NCBI RefSeq assembly: GCF_024707505.1
Contig: NZ_CP102604.1
Span: 1,364,001-1,428,000, forward strand
Reading direction: 5' to 3'
Origin: Pantoea sp. SOD02
GTDB lineage: Bacteria; Pseudomonadota; Gammaproteobacteria; Enterobacterales; Enterobacteriaceae
DNA length: 64,000 bases
In this document: piece by piece, positions 46,553-56,031 of the stretch
Layout of the letters: every line of letters starts with the position of its first letter
Position numbering within the stretch: the stretch's first letter is position 1
The notes under the pieces: generated by a model
Seen by the model: the letters and a program-made list of their open reading frames with translations, nothing else
Told to the model about the DNA's origin: nothing
Databases searched by the model: none
Program-made: the position numbers and the translations under genes

Positions 46553-48145
46553 GTGTTAGTTTCCAGCAATATCACCATGCAGTTCGGCAGTAAGCCGCTG
46601 TTCGAAAATATCTCCGTTAAATTTGGCGGCGGTAATCGTTACGGTTTAATCGGTGCGAACGGCAGCGGTAAATCTACCTTTATGAAAATACTGGGCGGCG
46701 ACCTGGTGCCGACGGGTGGAAATGTTTCCCTCGACCCTAATGAGCGTATCGGTAAGTTACGTCAGGACCAATTTGCCTTTGAGCAATATAGTGTGCTGGA
46801 CACCGTGATCATGGGCCACAATGAATTGTGGGCAGTGAAGCAAGAGCGTGACCGTATATATGCTTTGCCGGAAATGAGCGAAGAGGAAGGCTATAAAGTC
46901 GCCGATCTCGAAGTCGAATACGGCGAGATGGACGGTTACAGTTCAGAATCACGTGCCGGTGAATTATTACTGGGCGTTGGCATTCCGGTGGAGCAGCACT
47001 ACGGTCCGATGAGCGAAATTGCGCCGGGCTGGAAATTGCGTGTGCTTTTAGCGCAGGCATTATTTGCTAATCCGGATATTTTGTTGCTCGATGAACCGAC
47101 CAACAACCTGGATATCGATACCATTCGTTGGTTGGAGCAAGTGCTCAACGAACGTAACAGCACCATGATCATCATTTCGCATGACCGTCACTTCCTGAAT
47201 ATGGTGTGTACGCATATGGCGGATCTGGATTACGGCGAACTGCGCGTTTATCCAGGTAATTATGACGAATATATGACCGCGGCTACTCAATCACGCGAAC
47301 GTTTATTATCGGATAACGCCAAGAAGAAAGCGCAAATTGCCGATCTGCAATCGTTCGTTAGCCGTTTTAGCGCCAATGCCTCTAAATCACGTCAGGCGAC
47401 TTCGCGTGCCAAGCAGATTGATAAAATTAAGCTGGAAGAAGTTAAAGCCTCCAGCCGTCAAAACCCGTTTATCCGTTTTGACCAGGATAAGAAACTGTTC
47501 CGTAATGCGCTGGAAGTTGAAGCGCTGACCAAAGGTTTTGATAACGGTCCGCTGTTTAATAAACTCAACCTGATGTTAGAAGTCGGCGAGAAATTGGCGA
47601 TCCTCGGTGCCAACGGTATCGGTAAAACCACGCTGCTGAAAACGCTGATCGGTGAACATACGCCGGATAGCGGCACAGTGAAATGGTCCGAGAATGCGCG
47701 TATTGGTTATTACGGCCAGGATCACGCGGAAGACTTCGCTGAAGACCTGACGGTATTCGACTGGATGAGCCAATGGAAGCAGGAAGGCGATGACGAACAA
47801 GCGGTGCGCAGTATTCTTGGCCGCCTGCTGTTTGGTCACGACGAGATCAATAAGCCAGCCAAAGTGCTGTCGGGTGGTGAGAAGGGCCGCATGCTGTTTG
47901 GCAAGCTGATGATGCAGAAGCCGAACATCCTGATCATGGATGAGCCGACTAACCACCTTGATATGGAATCGATCGAGTCGCTCAACATGGCGCTGGAGAT
48001 GTACGAAGGTACCCTGATTTTCGTCTCGCACGACCGTGAATTTGTCAGCTCGCTGGCTACCCGCGTGATGGAGATGAAAGCCGATCGTATTATCGACTTC
48101 ACCGGTAACTATGAAGATTACCTGCGCAGCCAGGGGATTGTTTAA
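46553..48145 (+). CDS. ybiT: ABC-F ATPase YbiT
   Basis: A 530-residue protein with two ABC domains and no membrane part. Walker A motifs are GANGSGKST (near residue 37) and GANGIGKTT (near 352); the linker between the domains is rich in Lys and Arg (about 245-300), as in ribosome-binding ABC-F proteins. It begins with GTG; length and N-terminus [20 protein letters not shown] match E. coli YbiT. ABC-F proteins act on the ribosomal E site to relieve stalled translation. Confidence 0.96.
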   Translation: MLVSSNITMQFGSKPLFENISVKFGGGNRYGLIGANGSGKSTFMKILGGDLVPTGGNVSLDPNERIGKLRQDQFAFEQYSVLDTVIMGHNELWAVKQERDRIYALPEMSEEEGYKVADLEVEYGEMDGYSSESRAGELLLGVGIPVEQHYGPMSEIAPGWKLRVLLAQALFANPDILLLDEPTNNLDIDTIRWLEQVLNERNSTMIIISHDRHFLNMVCTHMADLDYGELRVYPGNYDEYMTAATQSRERLLSDNAKKKAQIADLQSFVSRFSANASKSRQATSRAKQIDKIKLEEVKASSRQNPFIRFDQDKKLFRNALEVEALTKGFDNGPLFNKLNLMLEVGEKLAILGANGIGKTTLLKTLIGEHTPDSGTVKWSENARIGYYGQDHAEDFAEDLTVFDWMSQWKQEGDDEQAVRSILGRLLFGHDEINKPAKVLSGGEKGRMLFGKLMMQKPNILIMDEPTNHLDMESIESLNMALEMYEGTLIFVSHDREFVSSLATRVMEMKADRIIDFTGNYEDYLRSQGIV

Positions 48146-48457
48146 GGCTGGTGAGGTTTCGGCGCTGATCAGGCGAAAATACCGGGTCGCTGCGTAAAGA
48201 CGGCGTAAATACATCCCTGTAGCCTCGTCCGCCGCATCCCTGCGGCGGACGCTTTACTCCGGACCCGGCATTCACGCCTTTATGCTCGTCAGGTGCGGTA
48301 TTTCAACAACCGCACCTCTGCTTGATGGGTGAGGGTGTGACGCCCGAAGAGCAAAGCGTCCGAGCCATGGATGGCGAGGCCGATCAGCATGGATGCGGTT
48401 ATCCTTTGCGATCGGGCGTCATTCCCTCAACCTTACTCGGGAGAGCAGCAAATCCTC
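48146..48457. repeat. Intergenic mosaic of inverted repeats between ybiT and the dehydrogenase gene
   Basis: The 312-bp convergent gap holds no gene. It contains the hairpin GTCCGCCGCA-tccc-TGCGGCGGAC (48227-48250). Further on, a wider pair of arms TGACGCCCGA (48338-48347) and TCGGGCGTCA (48412-48421) encloses an internal ccatggatgg stretch. This looks like a composite REP-type element distinct from the CCCTAC palindrome family; I cannot name it. Confidence 0.6.
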
Positions 48458-49900
48458 CTATCCCCCAATCTGCCCAATATTCACATACTGCGTTTCCAGA
48501 TATTCGTCCAACCCAACATCCGCGCCTTCACGCCCCAAACCTGATGCCTTCACGCCGCCAAACGGTGCCACTTCGGTGGAAATGATCCCTTCGTTCACGC
48601 CCACCATGCCGCTTTCAAGCTGTGGCGTGACGCGCAGCGCGCGCGCTAAATCACGCGTCCACAGATAAGCCGCCAATCCATATGGCGTGGCGTTGGCGCG
48701 GGCGATCACCTCATCTTCAGTGGTGAAGCGGAAGCAGGCGGCTACCGGGCCGAACGTTTCCTCATGCGCCAGCAGCATCTGCTCATTGGCATCGGCGAGC
48801 ACTGTAGGCTGATAGAAACTGCCGCCCAGGGCATGACGCTCACCGCCGCACAGCAAACGTGCACCACGCTGCACCGCATCCTTAACATGGGTTTCGACTT
48901 TCTCCATGGCGCGCCGATGGATCAGCGGTCCTTGCTGTGCGCCAGGCGTCAAACCCGGCGCCACTTTAAGTGCCCGCGCCGCATCGGCCAGTTTATTGAC
49001 GAAACGATCGTAAACGCCGTCCTGCACGTAAAAGCGATTCACGCAAATACAGGTTTGCCCGCTGTTACGGAATTTTGCCGCCATTGCGTTTTCTACCGCT
49101 GCATCAATATCCGCATCGTCGAACACGATAAAGGGCGCGTTGCCGCCTAATTCCAGCGATAACTTTTTCACCGAGCTGGCGGCATCACGCATCAACAATT
49201 TTCCCACCGCCGTTGAGCCGGTGAAGGAGATTTTGCGCACGCGATCGTCGTGCGTCAGCGTATGACCAATCTCCACGGTCGCGCCGCTGACGGCATTCAG
49301 CACGCCCGCAGGCACGCCGGCTTGCTCCGCCAGCACCAGCAAGGCAAAAGCCGACAGCGGCGTTTCATTGGCGGGTTTAACGATGGCGGTACAACCCGCC
49401 GCCAGTGCTGGGCCCAGTTTGCGCGTCAACATTGCCAGCGGAAAATTCCACGGCGTGATGGCGGCGACCACACCAACCGGCTGTTTCAGCGTCAGGATCA
49501 GATTGCCCGCTTTGGTGGACGGAATGGTTTTGCCGTTGGCGCGCTTGCCTTCTTCGGCGAACCATTCAATAAAGCTGGCGGCGTACAGCACTTCGCCACG
49601 CGCTTCGGCCAGCACTTTGCCCTGTTCCTGCACCACCAATTGCGCCAGCGCTTCCTGGTTTTCTACTATCAATTGATACCAGCGCTGCAAAATCACCGCG
49701 CGCGCTTTGGCGGTCAGGGCGCGCCAGGCGGGCAGGGCAGCAGTAGCCGCCTCAATCGCCCGCGTGGTTTCGGCTTCACCCACGTGAGCAACGCGCGCCA
49801 CCACGCTATCATCGGCCGGATTATTCACCTCATAGGTGTGTTCACTCTCCAGCCATTGTCCATCGCAGTACCAGCCGGTCCGTAGCAGTGAAGTTGTCAT
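48458..49900 (-). CDS. NAD(P)-dependent aldehyde dehydrogenase (succinate-semialdehyde dehydrogenase type)
   Basis: A 480-residue aldehyde dehydrogenase of the GabD group. PWNFPLAMLTRKLGPALAAG (near 153), SFTGSTAVGK, the catalytic Glu in LELGGNAP and the catalytic Cys in NSGQTCICVNRFYVQ are visible. It oxidises an aldehyde, possibly a semialdehyde, to the acid. It is translationally coupled to the aldo/keto reductase by an ATGA overlap. Last gene of the MFS-fae-AKR-ALDH operon. The substrate is not settled by sequence. Confidence 0.88.
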   Translation of the reverse strand: MTTSLLRTGWYCDGQWLESEHTYEVNNPADDSVVARVAHVGEAETTRAIEAATAALPAWRALTAKARAVILQRWYQLIVENQEALAQLVVQEQGKVLAEARGEVLYAASFIEWFAEEGKRANGKTIPSTKAGNLILTLKQPVGVVAAITPWNFPLAMLTRKLGPALAAGCTAIVKPANETPLSAFALLVLAEQAGVPAGVLNAVSGATVEIGHTLTHDDRVRKISFTGSTAVGKLLMRDAASSVKKLSLELGGNAPFIVFDDADIDAAVENAMAAKFRNSGQTCICVNRFYVQDGVYDRFVNKLADAARALKVAPGLTPGAQQGPLIHRRAMEKVETHVKDAVQRGARLLCGGERHALGGSFYQPTVLADANEQMLLAHEETFGPVAACFRFTTEDEVIARANATPYGLAAYLWTRDLARALRVTPQLESGMVGVNEGIISTEVAPFGGVKASGLGREGADVGLDEYLETQYVNIGQIGG

Positions 49901-50943
49901 GCAATATTCCTCGCAGGTTGAATCTGATCGGCAAACACCGTGCGTGCCGCGCGGCTGTGGCGGGTAATGCGTTTACCGGCGGTGTAGTCGTTAATTACAT
50001 CGCATGGCGTGTAATTGCGTTCCAGCTCGAAACGCTCTTCGCTATCCAGCGGTGTATCCAATGCGGCGATCGCGCTATCCAGCTGCGCTACGCTGTCGGC
50101 CCCGACCAGCATCGCATCCACGCCTGGATGGGACAGCACCCAGGCTTGCGCGATTTGCGCGCTGGAAAGTCCTCGCGCCGATGCCACGCGGCCCACCGAT
50201 TCGGCGATCTGCAATGAGGCTTCATCGCCATACATTTCGCGGGTAAAGAAGTCGGTTTGATTGCGCACCGACTGCACATCGCCACTCAGCAAACCGCGCG
50301 CTAACGGACTGAACACCGAGACGCCCAAACCCTGATCGCGGCAGAACGGCAGCATTTCACGCTCCTCTTCGCGATAGGCGCAGTTAAGCTGCAACTGCAT
50401 GTTGATGGGCTTAACAAAACCGTTGCGTTCGCAGCACCACAAAATTTTCGCCAGCTGCCAGCAATACATGGTGGAAACGCCGACATAGCGCGCTTTGCCG
50501 CTGCGCACGATGCTGTTCATCGTTTCCCACGTCTCTTCGATCGGCGTATTCACATCGAAATAGTGCAGCATATACATATCGACATAATCGGTGCCGAGGC
50601 GGCGCAAGCTGCCGTCAATGCTGTCGAGGATGTGCTTACGCGAATGGCCCTGATTGTTGTGCCCGCCGCCAAGCGGATAACCGACTTTGGTAGTCAGCAC
50701 CAGTTCGTCACGCTGTGCCACGCGCTTAAGCACGCGGCCTACCACCTCTTCACCGGCTCCGCTGGAGTAGAAATCAGCCAGATCGATAAAGTTAATGCCG
50801 TTTTCCAGCGCGTGACGAATGATCGGCTCGCTCTGCGCCTCATCAAAAATCCACGGTTTCCAGCTTTTGCTGCCCATGTTCATGGTGCCGAGACAAAGAC
50901 GGGATACGCGTAAACCGCTGTGGCCGAGATTGATGTATTCCAT
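49897..50943 (-). CDS. Aldo/keto reductase
   Basis: A 348-residue NADP-dependent aldo/keto reductase of the YajO/YghZ-like branch. The catalytic tetrad is seen in FIDLADFYSSGAGEEVVG (Asp and Tyr), LTTKVGYP (Lys) and MLHYFD (His). ATG 50943 follows aggag; the frame runs 50 codons further upstream into the fae gene and is not used. It may interconvert an aldehyde and alcohol in the same pathway as the aldehyde dehydrogenase. Confidence 0.88.
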   Translation of the reverse strand: MEYINLGHSGLRVSRLCLGTMNMGSKSWKPWIFDEAQSEPIIRHALENGINFIDLADFYSSGAGEEVVGRVLKRVAQRDELVLTTKVGYPLGGGHNNQGHSRKHILDSIDGSLRRLGTDYVDMYMLHYFDVNTPIEETWETMNSIVRSGKARYVGVSTMYCWQLAKILWCCERNGFVKPINMQLQLNCAYREEEREMLPFCRDQGLGVSVFSPLARGLLSGDVQSVRNQTDFFTREMYGDEASLQIAESVGRVASARGLSSAQIAQAWVLSHPGVDAMLVGADSVAQLDSAIAALDTPLDSEERFELERNYTPCDVINDYTAGKRITRHSRAARTVFADQIQPARNIA

Positions 50944-50956
50944 GCTGCAACTCCTG

Positions 50957-51457
50957 TTACTTCGGGGTATAGAACGGATTGCCCAACTGCGACAGCGCCT
51001 GCTGCAACTGCTGACGGCCCGGTAATTTTTCCATTGCCGCCTCAATGGCCACCGTGCAGGCGCGATAGTTATTGGCGAACACCTCATCCACATCGGTACA
51101 GCCGGGATTCACCCAGTTGGCCGTGACGATGCACCACTCATCTTCGGCTTCGGCGGGCAGCGTACCTTTCAGCAGCGCCTCGGTGACCGCTTTGGCAATC
51201 GCCGCTTGCGAAGCGCCCCAGGTGGCGTTGCCGTGCAGTTCGCCATCAATTGCGGCTTTATTCACATACAAGGTCATAGGTTTGGCCGGCACATTGGGTT
51301 TAATCACCACCATAAAGGGACAGTGCCCTTGCGATGGCGTGGCCAGGCTGGTGGAGAACGCCTGTCCCACCACGCCGTCACGCGGTCCAATCATGATATT
51401 GATGTGCGAGGCATTCACGCCGTCGCCTGCAAAACCTTCACCGATATACATTTCCAT
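50957..51457 (-). CDS. Formaldehyde-activating enzyme (Fae) family protein
   Basis: A 166-residue Fae homologue, close to the usual 170. The N-terminal block IGEGFAGDGVNASHIN keeps the catalytic His (residue 18 here). The next blocks (IGPRDGVVGQAF, GHCPFMVVIKPNVPAKPMTL, ASQAAIAKAVTEALLKG) follow Fae order. Fae of methylotrophs joins formaldehyde to tetrahydromethanopterin, a cofactor enterobacteria are not known to make. It may use another pterin, act as a formaldehyde sensor or scavenger, or have a new reaction. It lies between the MFS carrier (12 bp gap) and the aldo/keto reductase (13 bp gap). Confidence 0.82.
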   Translation of the reverse strand: MEMYIGEGFAGDGVNASHINIMIGPRDGVVGQAFSTSLATPSQGHCPFMVVIKPNVPAKPMTLYVNKAAIDGELHGNATWGASQAAIAKAVTEALLKGTLPAEAEDEWCIVTANWVNPGCTDVDEVFANNYRACTVAIEAAMEKLPGRQQLQQALSQLGNPFYTPK

Positions 51458-51469
51458 TATTGCCTCCCG

Positions 51470-52834
51470 TTACAGCTGTTGCGTTGAAGTTGAAGCGTGC
51501 GGGCTGAGCGATTTGTCAGCCGGCGGTGTGTCTTGTGACGCGTCGGTTAGCGTCAATCCTTTGGTCTCTGGTGCCCAGGCGATGGAAACCAATGCACCCA
51601 GCACCAGAATCGCGGCCAGTAACGCCATGGTGCCGCCGATGCCGTAATTCACAATCGCCAGCGGCAGCAATAACGTGCCGACCGCCGATCCAAGGCGGCT
51701 CATTGAGGTGGCGAAACCCACGCCGCGTGAGCGCACATCGGTTGGGAAACTTTCGGCGGGGAACACGCCCACCAGGTTGCTCACTGCCGACATCACTAAG
51801 GTGAAAGCCGCGAACAGCACAATCAGCCAGACGCCCGCGCTGTTGTGCAGCAGACTCAGCAGTAATAAGCAGGCGGCGAGGAAGATGAACGAGCCAATCA
51901 GGAAGCCGCGACGTGAACACATGGCGGTAAGCACAATGCCCAACACCGCACCAACCAATAACAGGCCGCTCAACAGCAAATCGGTGGCGAATCCCTGATC
52001 CAAACCCATCTGACGCAGAATCGCCGGCAGGAAGGTGTAAATGGCGAAGTAGGGGATCACCAGACAGACAAAGAACAAGCAGTTAAAGGCGGTGCGACGA
52101 CGATAGCGTGGGCTGAACAGCGCGCTCAGGCCGCCATCGGGTGCTTGCTGGCGCTCTTCCGGCAAGGTCACATTCGGGCCAAACAGACGCGCGACAATCG
52201 CCAGCGCTTCTTCCCTTCGCCCACGACGCAGCAGCCAGCGCGGGGATTCCGGCGTGCCGATGCGCAGCAGCAGAATCGCCAGCGCCGGTAACGCCGAAGA
52301 GGCGAGCAGCCAGCGCCAGCCGTCGGCATGTGCGTTGAGCGCCAGATGTCCGGCAAAACTCGCCGCCACGTAGCCAACCGTCCACAACACGCTGAATGCG
52401 CCAAGTAGCACGCCGCGATGCTTACGCGGCGCGAACTCCGCCAGAATGGTGTGACCGACCGCGAAGTCGCCGCCGAGGCCGAAGCCAATCAGCACGCGCA
52501 GCAGGAACAACTGCTCTGCCGACTGTGCAAAGAACTGCATGCCGGAGGCGAGGGTGATGAGAATAAAGCTGAAGCAGAAGATCTTCTGGCGGCCAACGGA
52601 ATCGGCGATCCAGCCAAGAATCAAGCTGCCAAGAAACAGGCCGATTAAGGCGGAGCTGCCGATCATCCCCTGCCAGAACGGTGACAGGTTCATCTGCGGC
52701 GTCATTTGTGTCAGCGCAAAACCAACGGAGCCGAGAATGTAGCCATCCGTAAGGTGCGCGCCGAAGGTTAAACCGGTGATTTTGAGGTGAAAGCGATTTA
52801 AGGGTACGTCATCCATCAGAGTGGTTTGCTTCAT
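51470..52834 (-). CDS. MFS transporter (AAHS/SV2-like carrier)
   Basis: A 454-residue, 12-segment major facilitator carrier. The stretch LGWIADSVGRQK after segment 2, LIGFGLGGDFAVGHTILAEF in segment 4 and APRKHRGVLLGAF resemble the aromatic-acid/proton and metabolite symporters. It starts the operon with fae, the reductase and the dehydrogenase, so it probably imports their substrate. It is divergent from a LysR gene. Confidence 0.9.
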   Translation of the reverse strand: MKQTTLMDDVPLNRFHLKITGLTFGAHLTDGYILGSVGFALTQMTPQMNLSPFWQGMIGSSALIGLFLGSLILGWIADSVGRQKIFCFSFILITLASGMQFFAQSAEQLFLLRVLIGFGLGGDFAVGHTILAEFAPRKHRGVLLGAFSVLWTVGYVAASFAGHLALNAHADGWRWLLASSALPALAILLLRIGTPESPRWLLRRGRREEALAIVARLFGPNVTLPEERQQAPDGGLSALFSPRYRRRTAFNCLFFVCLVIPYFAIYTFLPAILRQMGLDQGFATDLLLSGLLLVGAVLGIVLTAMCSRRGFLIGSFIFLAACLLLLSLLHNSAGVWLIVLFAAFTLVMSAVSNLVGVFPAESFPTDVRSRGVGFATSMSRLGSAVGTLLLPLAIVNYGIGGTMALLAAILVLGALVSIAWAPETKGLTLTDASQDTPPADKSLSPHASTSTQQL

Positions 52835-53055
52835 ATTCCTTCCTTCTGGTTGGAGAGATGATTGTTATTTTATTGTTATCTGGATGCGAAATTACTGTGA
52901 CATTTGAACCGGGCGCAGGCGAGTGCGAAAAACTCATACCCCTATTCCGCAATTTCCTGTGATTGCTCTCATAAAATTGGCGTTTGATTCTCCCTGGCTG
53001 AAAGGGCTGTGGTTACATTGGCGCAACATTTCACCCATGTCTGCCGGAGGCAGAG

Positions 53056-53973
53056 ATGAGAAAGTTACCTTCTCTCAATATGTTGCGGCTGTTCGAAGAG
53101 ACCTGTCGCACCCTGAGTTTTAGCAAAGCCGCCGATGCGTTATTCATGACGCAGAGCGCCGCCAGTCGTCAGATGCGTCAGCTGGAAACCTTCCTCGGCA
53201 AAGATCTGTTCGTGCGTAGCCATAGCGGTTTACTGCTTACACCGGAAGCGATCCAGCTGCTGCCGGTGGTGCGGCAGTCGCTGGATTTGCTGGAAGAGGG
53301 CGTGCGCGGCGTGCAACAACACAATCCGCGCCAGCACCTGCGTTTGCAGGTTGCGCCTACTTTTGCCACGCGCTGGTTAGCACCACGGCTGGTCACGCTG
53401 CGTCAGCAGCATCGCCATCTGCAAATCATGCTGATCAGTGAAGCGCGCCAGAAATACAGCGACTTTGACTGCGCTATCCGCTTTGGATCGCAGGAAGAGG
53501 CGCAGGCGGCGGGCGGCGAAGGGGAATGGCTGTGCCATGAAACCCTGGTGCTGGTGGCCAGTCCGCTGCTGATGCTGGATGGGGCCTGGCCGGATATCAA
53601 TTTGATGCCGCAGTTGCATATCCTCAATGGCGACAGCCGGCTGGATAACTGGGCGCGCTGGTGTCAGGCTTGCGGTGAAGCTCCGGCGCTGGAAGATAAC
53701 GGGCTGGCCTTCAGTACTCAGGATCAGGTGATTAACGCCTGTGTGACCGGTGCGGGTTATGCGGTGCTGGATCGTGCGATGGTACGTAATGAACTGAACA
53801 ATGGCGTGCTGGTGCAGGTGTCATCACAGATGCTCGCCAGCGCGAACGGCTATTGGCTGGAAGTACCGGGCGGCAAACAGACGCTGCCACGTGTTACCGT
53901 ATTTCGCGATTGGCTGTTGACGGAGATGCAGCGTTTTAACGCTGCCGCGCCGATTGCCACGATGACGCTTTAA
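53056..53973 (+). CDS. LysR-family regulator (GcvA-like)
   Basis: A 305-residue LysR protein with helix-turn-helix LSFSKAADALFMTQSAASRQ at about 19-38 and GcvA-like blocks (LRLQVAPTFATRWLAPRL, FDCAIRFGSQEE). It is divergent from the MFS-fae operon (about 220 bp between starts) and followed 18 bp later by the GlpP-like gene, so it may co-regulate both neighbouring systems. Confidence 0.9.
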   Translation: MRKLPSLNMLRLFEETCRTLSFSKAADALFMTQSAASRQMRQLETFLGKDLFVRSHSGLLLTPEAIQLLPVVRQSLDLLEEGVRGVQQHNPRQHLRLQVAPTFATRWLAPRLVTLRQQHRHLQIMLISEARQKYSDFDCAIRFGSQEEAQAAGGEGEWLCHETLVLVASPLLMLDGAWPDINLMPQLHILNGDSRLDNWARWCQACGEAPALEDNGLAFSTQDQVINACVTGAGYAVLDRAMVRNELNNGVLVQVSSQMLASANGYWLEVPGGKQTLPRVTVFRDWLLTEMQRFNAAAPIATMTL

Positions 53974-53991
53974 TGGAAAAGGTGGTGTGCA

Positions 53992-54567
53992 GTGGATTTA
54001 GTTGAGTTGTTAAAGAACGCGCCGGTAGTGGCGGCGGTGAAAGATGCGCAAAGTCTGCAACAGGCGCTGGATTCACCTTGTCAGGTGGTGTCGGTGCTTT
54101 ACGGCAACATTTGCAACATCGGGCGTATCGTTGGGCAGATCAAACAGGCCGGGAAAATGGCCTTCGTCCATGTCGATCTGCTGGAAGGCAGCTCGCGTCA
54201 GGAAGTGGTGATTCAGTTTCTGAAAATCGTCACCCAGGCGGATGGCATCATCAGCACCAAACCGGCGATGCTGAAAGCCGCGCGCCAGCACGGTTTCTGG
54301 GCGATTCACCGGCTCTTCGTGCTTGACTCCATCTCCTTCAACAACATTGAGAAGCAAGTAGCGCAGTCAGCGCCGGATATTGTTGAAATCCTGCCGGGCT
54401 GTATGCCGAAAGTGCTGGGCTGGATCACCGAACGCATCAGCCAGCCGATCATTGCCGGCGGGCTGGTGTGCGATGAAGAGGATGCGCGTCTGGCGCTGGC
54501 AGCCGGCGCGCTGGCGGTGTCCACGACCAATGCGGGAGTCTGGCCATTGGCTGCCGCTATTCCGTAG
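53992..54567 (+). CDS. GlpP-family antiterminator
   Basis: A 191-residue protein of the glycerol-3-phosphate responsive antiterminator family, a TIM-barrel-like fold. Visible blocks are VLYGNICNIGRIVGQIKQAG, HVDLLEGSSRQ, DGIISTKPAMLKAARQHG, VEILPGCMPKVL and IAGGLVCDEEDA. In Bacillus, GlpP with glycerol-3-phosphate prevents termination in the glpD leader. It begins with GTG 53992, co-transcribed with the LysR gene. Two leader terminators with a shared loop at 57326 and 57611 are likely targets. Its stop codon TAG is supplied by the first bases of a dispersed palindrome. Confidence 0.88.
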   Translation: MDLVELLKNAPVVAAVKDAQSLQQALDSPCQVVSVLYGNICNIGRIVGQIKQAGKMAFVHVDLLEGSSRQEVVIQFLKIVTQADGIISTKPAMLKAARQHGFWAIHRLFVLDSISFNNIEKQVAQSAPDIVEILPGCMPKVLGWITERISQPIIAGGLVCDEEDARLALAAGALAVSTTNAGVWPLAAAIP

Positions 54568-54587
54568 GGTGCGCATTCATGCGCACC
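54564..54587. repeat. Dispersed palindromic repeat, covaried form
   Basis: GTAGGG with arms GGTGCGCAT-tc-ATGCGCACC in place of GGTCGCCAT/ATGGCGACC. Two bases are exchanged in each arm, so pairing is kept. It overlaps the stop codon of the GlpP-like gene and faces the kinase stop. Confidence 0.85.
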
Positions 54588-54593
54588 TGGATA

Positions 54594-56030
54594 TCAGGCC
54601 AGCGGACTCAAACGCTGTAACAGCGGATCCAGCGCCGCATGCAACTGCTGATAAACCTGCTGGTTGAGCTGCTGATAGTGCGCATGATGCGTGGCGTTGG
54701 GCATAAAGGTCTCGCCCGGCTGCACCAGCGCTGCCACCGCATCGGCGTAATCTTTCCACACGCCAACCGCCATGCCCGCGCTGATGGCACAGCCGATCGC
54801 CGCTGAACTGCGCATGGCATTACGTCGTGCTGGCACGCCAAAGATGTCGGCAAACAGTTGCATAAACAGATCGCTATTGGCACCGCCACCCGAAATCACC
54901 AGCTGCGCCAGCGGGCGCTCCAGCGCCTGCATCATCGGATCCAGATGATTCTTCATCGTGAACACGATGCCCTCCAGCAGCGAGCGGAACAGATGCGCGC
55001 GCGTATGGCGGCCATCGAATCCGATGATTGCCCCTTTGCGCCAAGGTGCGTGCGCCGGTGCTGCCCAATCGTGCAGTGTGATCAGCCCGTCGCTGCCTGC
55101 GGGTACGCGACTGGCTTCGGCACTCAGCAAGCTCTCAATGTCGATGCCGCGATCCTGCGCATCCTGGACCGCGGCGGCGCCAAACTGATCGCGGAACCAG
55201 CTGATGGTCCACATGCCGCGACGCACGCCCATGCATTCATAGAGAAAACGTTGTGGCAGCGCGGCCTGAAACGGCCAGAAGTGATCGCTACTGCGCGGAG
55301 TTTCATCACCGTGCACCATCGCACCGATATACGTGCCGAGTGAGATCAGCGCTTCATCGTCGGCTAACGCACCCGCGCCCAAGGCTTCCACCGCTTTATC
55401 ATGCGCGGTGGCCACAATCGGCAAGCCTTGCGGCAGGCCGCTGGCTTTGGCGGCGGCAGACGTTACCTGACCGAGTACGTCGCCGGGCCGCACCACATCA
55501 AACAGCTGTTCGCGGCGCAGATTGCAGGCTGGCATCTGCGCGTTATCCCAATCCTGATGCACATCATCCATCGGCCAGCAGCCAATATAGTTGGCGCTGG
55601 TATCACGCGTTTCCCCGGTAAGACGATGGGTGATATAGCCGGATGTAGTGGTGATCCAGCGCACGTCGCCATAAGCCGTTTCGTGCTGATAAGGCTGATT
55701 AAGACGCACATCCATCCAGTTGATCACTGGCCATGCCAGTTCACCGTCGGCGCGCATCAGCACACGGCAGCAGCGGATCACGCACAACCCGGCGGCCAGC
55801 AGCTGATGCGGTTGCCCGCCCAACTGATGAAAACGCAGCATTGCCGCGCGGCAGGTTTGTTGCACCGATGTCCAGAGATCGTCGTCAGGATGTTCAGCAC
55901 GGTTTGGCTGCGGAATAGCCAGCGCGCGCAGCGGTTGCTGAGCACTGCACAGCACCTTGCCATCCGTTTGGAAGATCACCACTTTGGCACTTTGCGTGCC
56001 CACATCGATGCCCATCAAATAGCCAGACAT
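54594..56030 (-). CDS. FGGY-family carbohydrate kinase
   Basis: A 478-residue sugar/polyol kinase. The phosphate-1 loop GIDVGTQSAKVVIF is at the N terminus, TAHDKAVEALGAGAL lies in the middle, and VISGGGANSDLFMQLFADIFGVP near 375 is the adenosine motif. It phosphorylates an unknown sugar alcohol or sugar. It lies one base after the MFS gene, sharing its promoter and leader terminator. Its phosphorylated product is the natural candidate for the GlpP-like ligand. Confidence 0.88.
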   Translation of the reverse strand: MSGYLMGIDVGTQSAKVVIFQTDGKVLCSAQQPLRALAIPQPNRAEHPDDDLWTSVQQTCRAAMLRFHQLGGQPHQLLAAGLCVIRCCRVLMRADGELAWPVINWMDVRLNQPYQHETAYGDVRWITTTSGYITHRLTGETRDTSANYIGCWPMDDVHQDWDNAQMPACNLRREQLFDVVRPGDVLGQVTSAAAKASGLPQGLPIVATAHDKAVEALGAGALADDEALISLGTYIGAMVHGDETPRSSDHFWPFQAALPQRFLYECMGVRRGMWTISWFRDQFGAAAVQDAQDRGIDIESLLSAEASRVPAGSDGLITLHDWAAPAHAPWRKGAIIGFDGRHTRAHLFRSLLEGIVFTMKNHLDPMMQALERPLAQLVISGGGANSDLFMQLFADIFGVPARRNAMRSSAAIGCAISAGMAVGVWKDYADAVAALVQPGETFMPNATHHAHYQQLNQQVYQQLHAALDPLLQRLSPLA

Positions 56031-56031
56031 A

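Noticed and set aside
48322..48668. Short plus-strand frames between ybiT and the aldehyde dehydrogenase
   Set aside because: They lie across the inverted-repeat mosaic and the antisense end of the dehydrogenase gene, with no ribosome site or homology.
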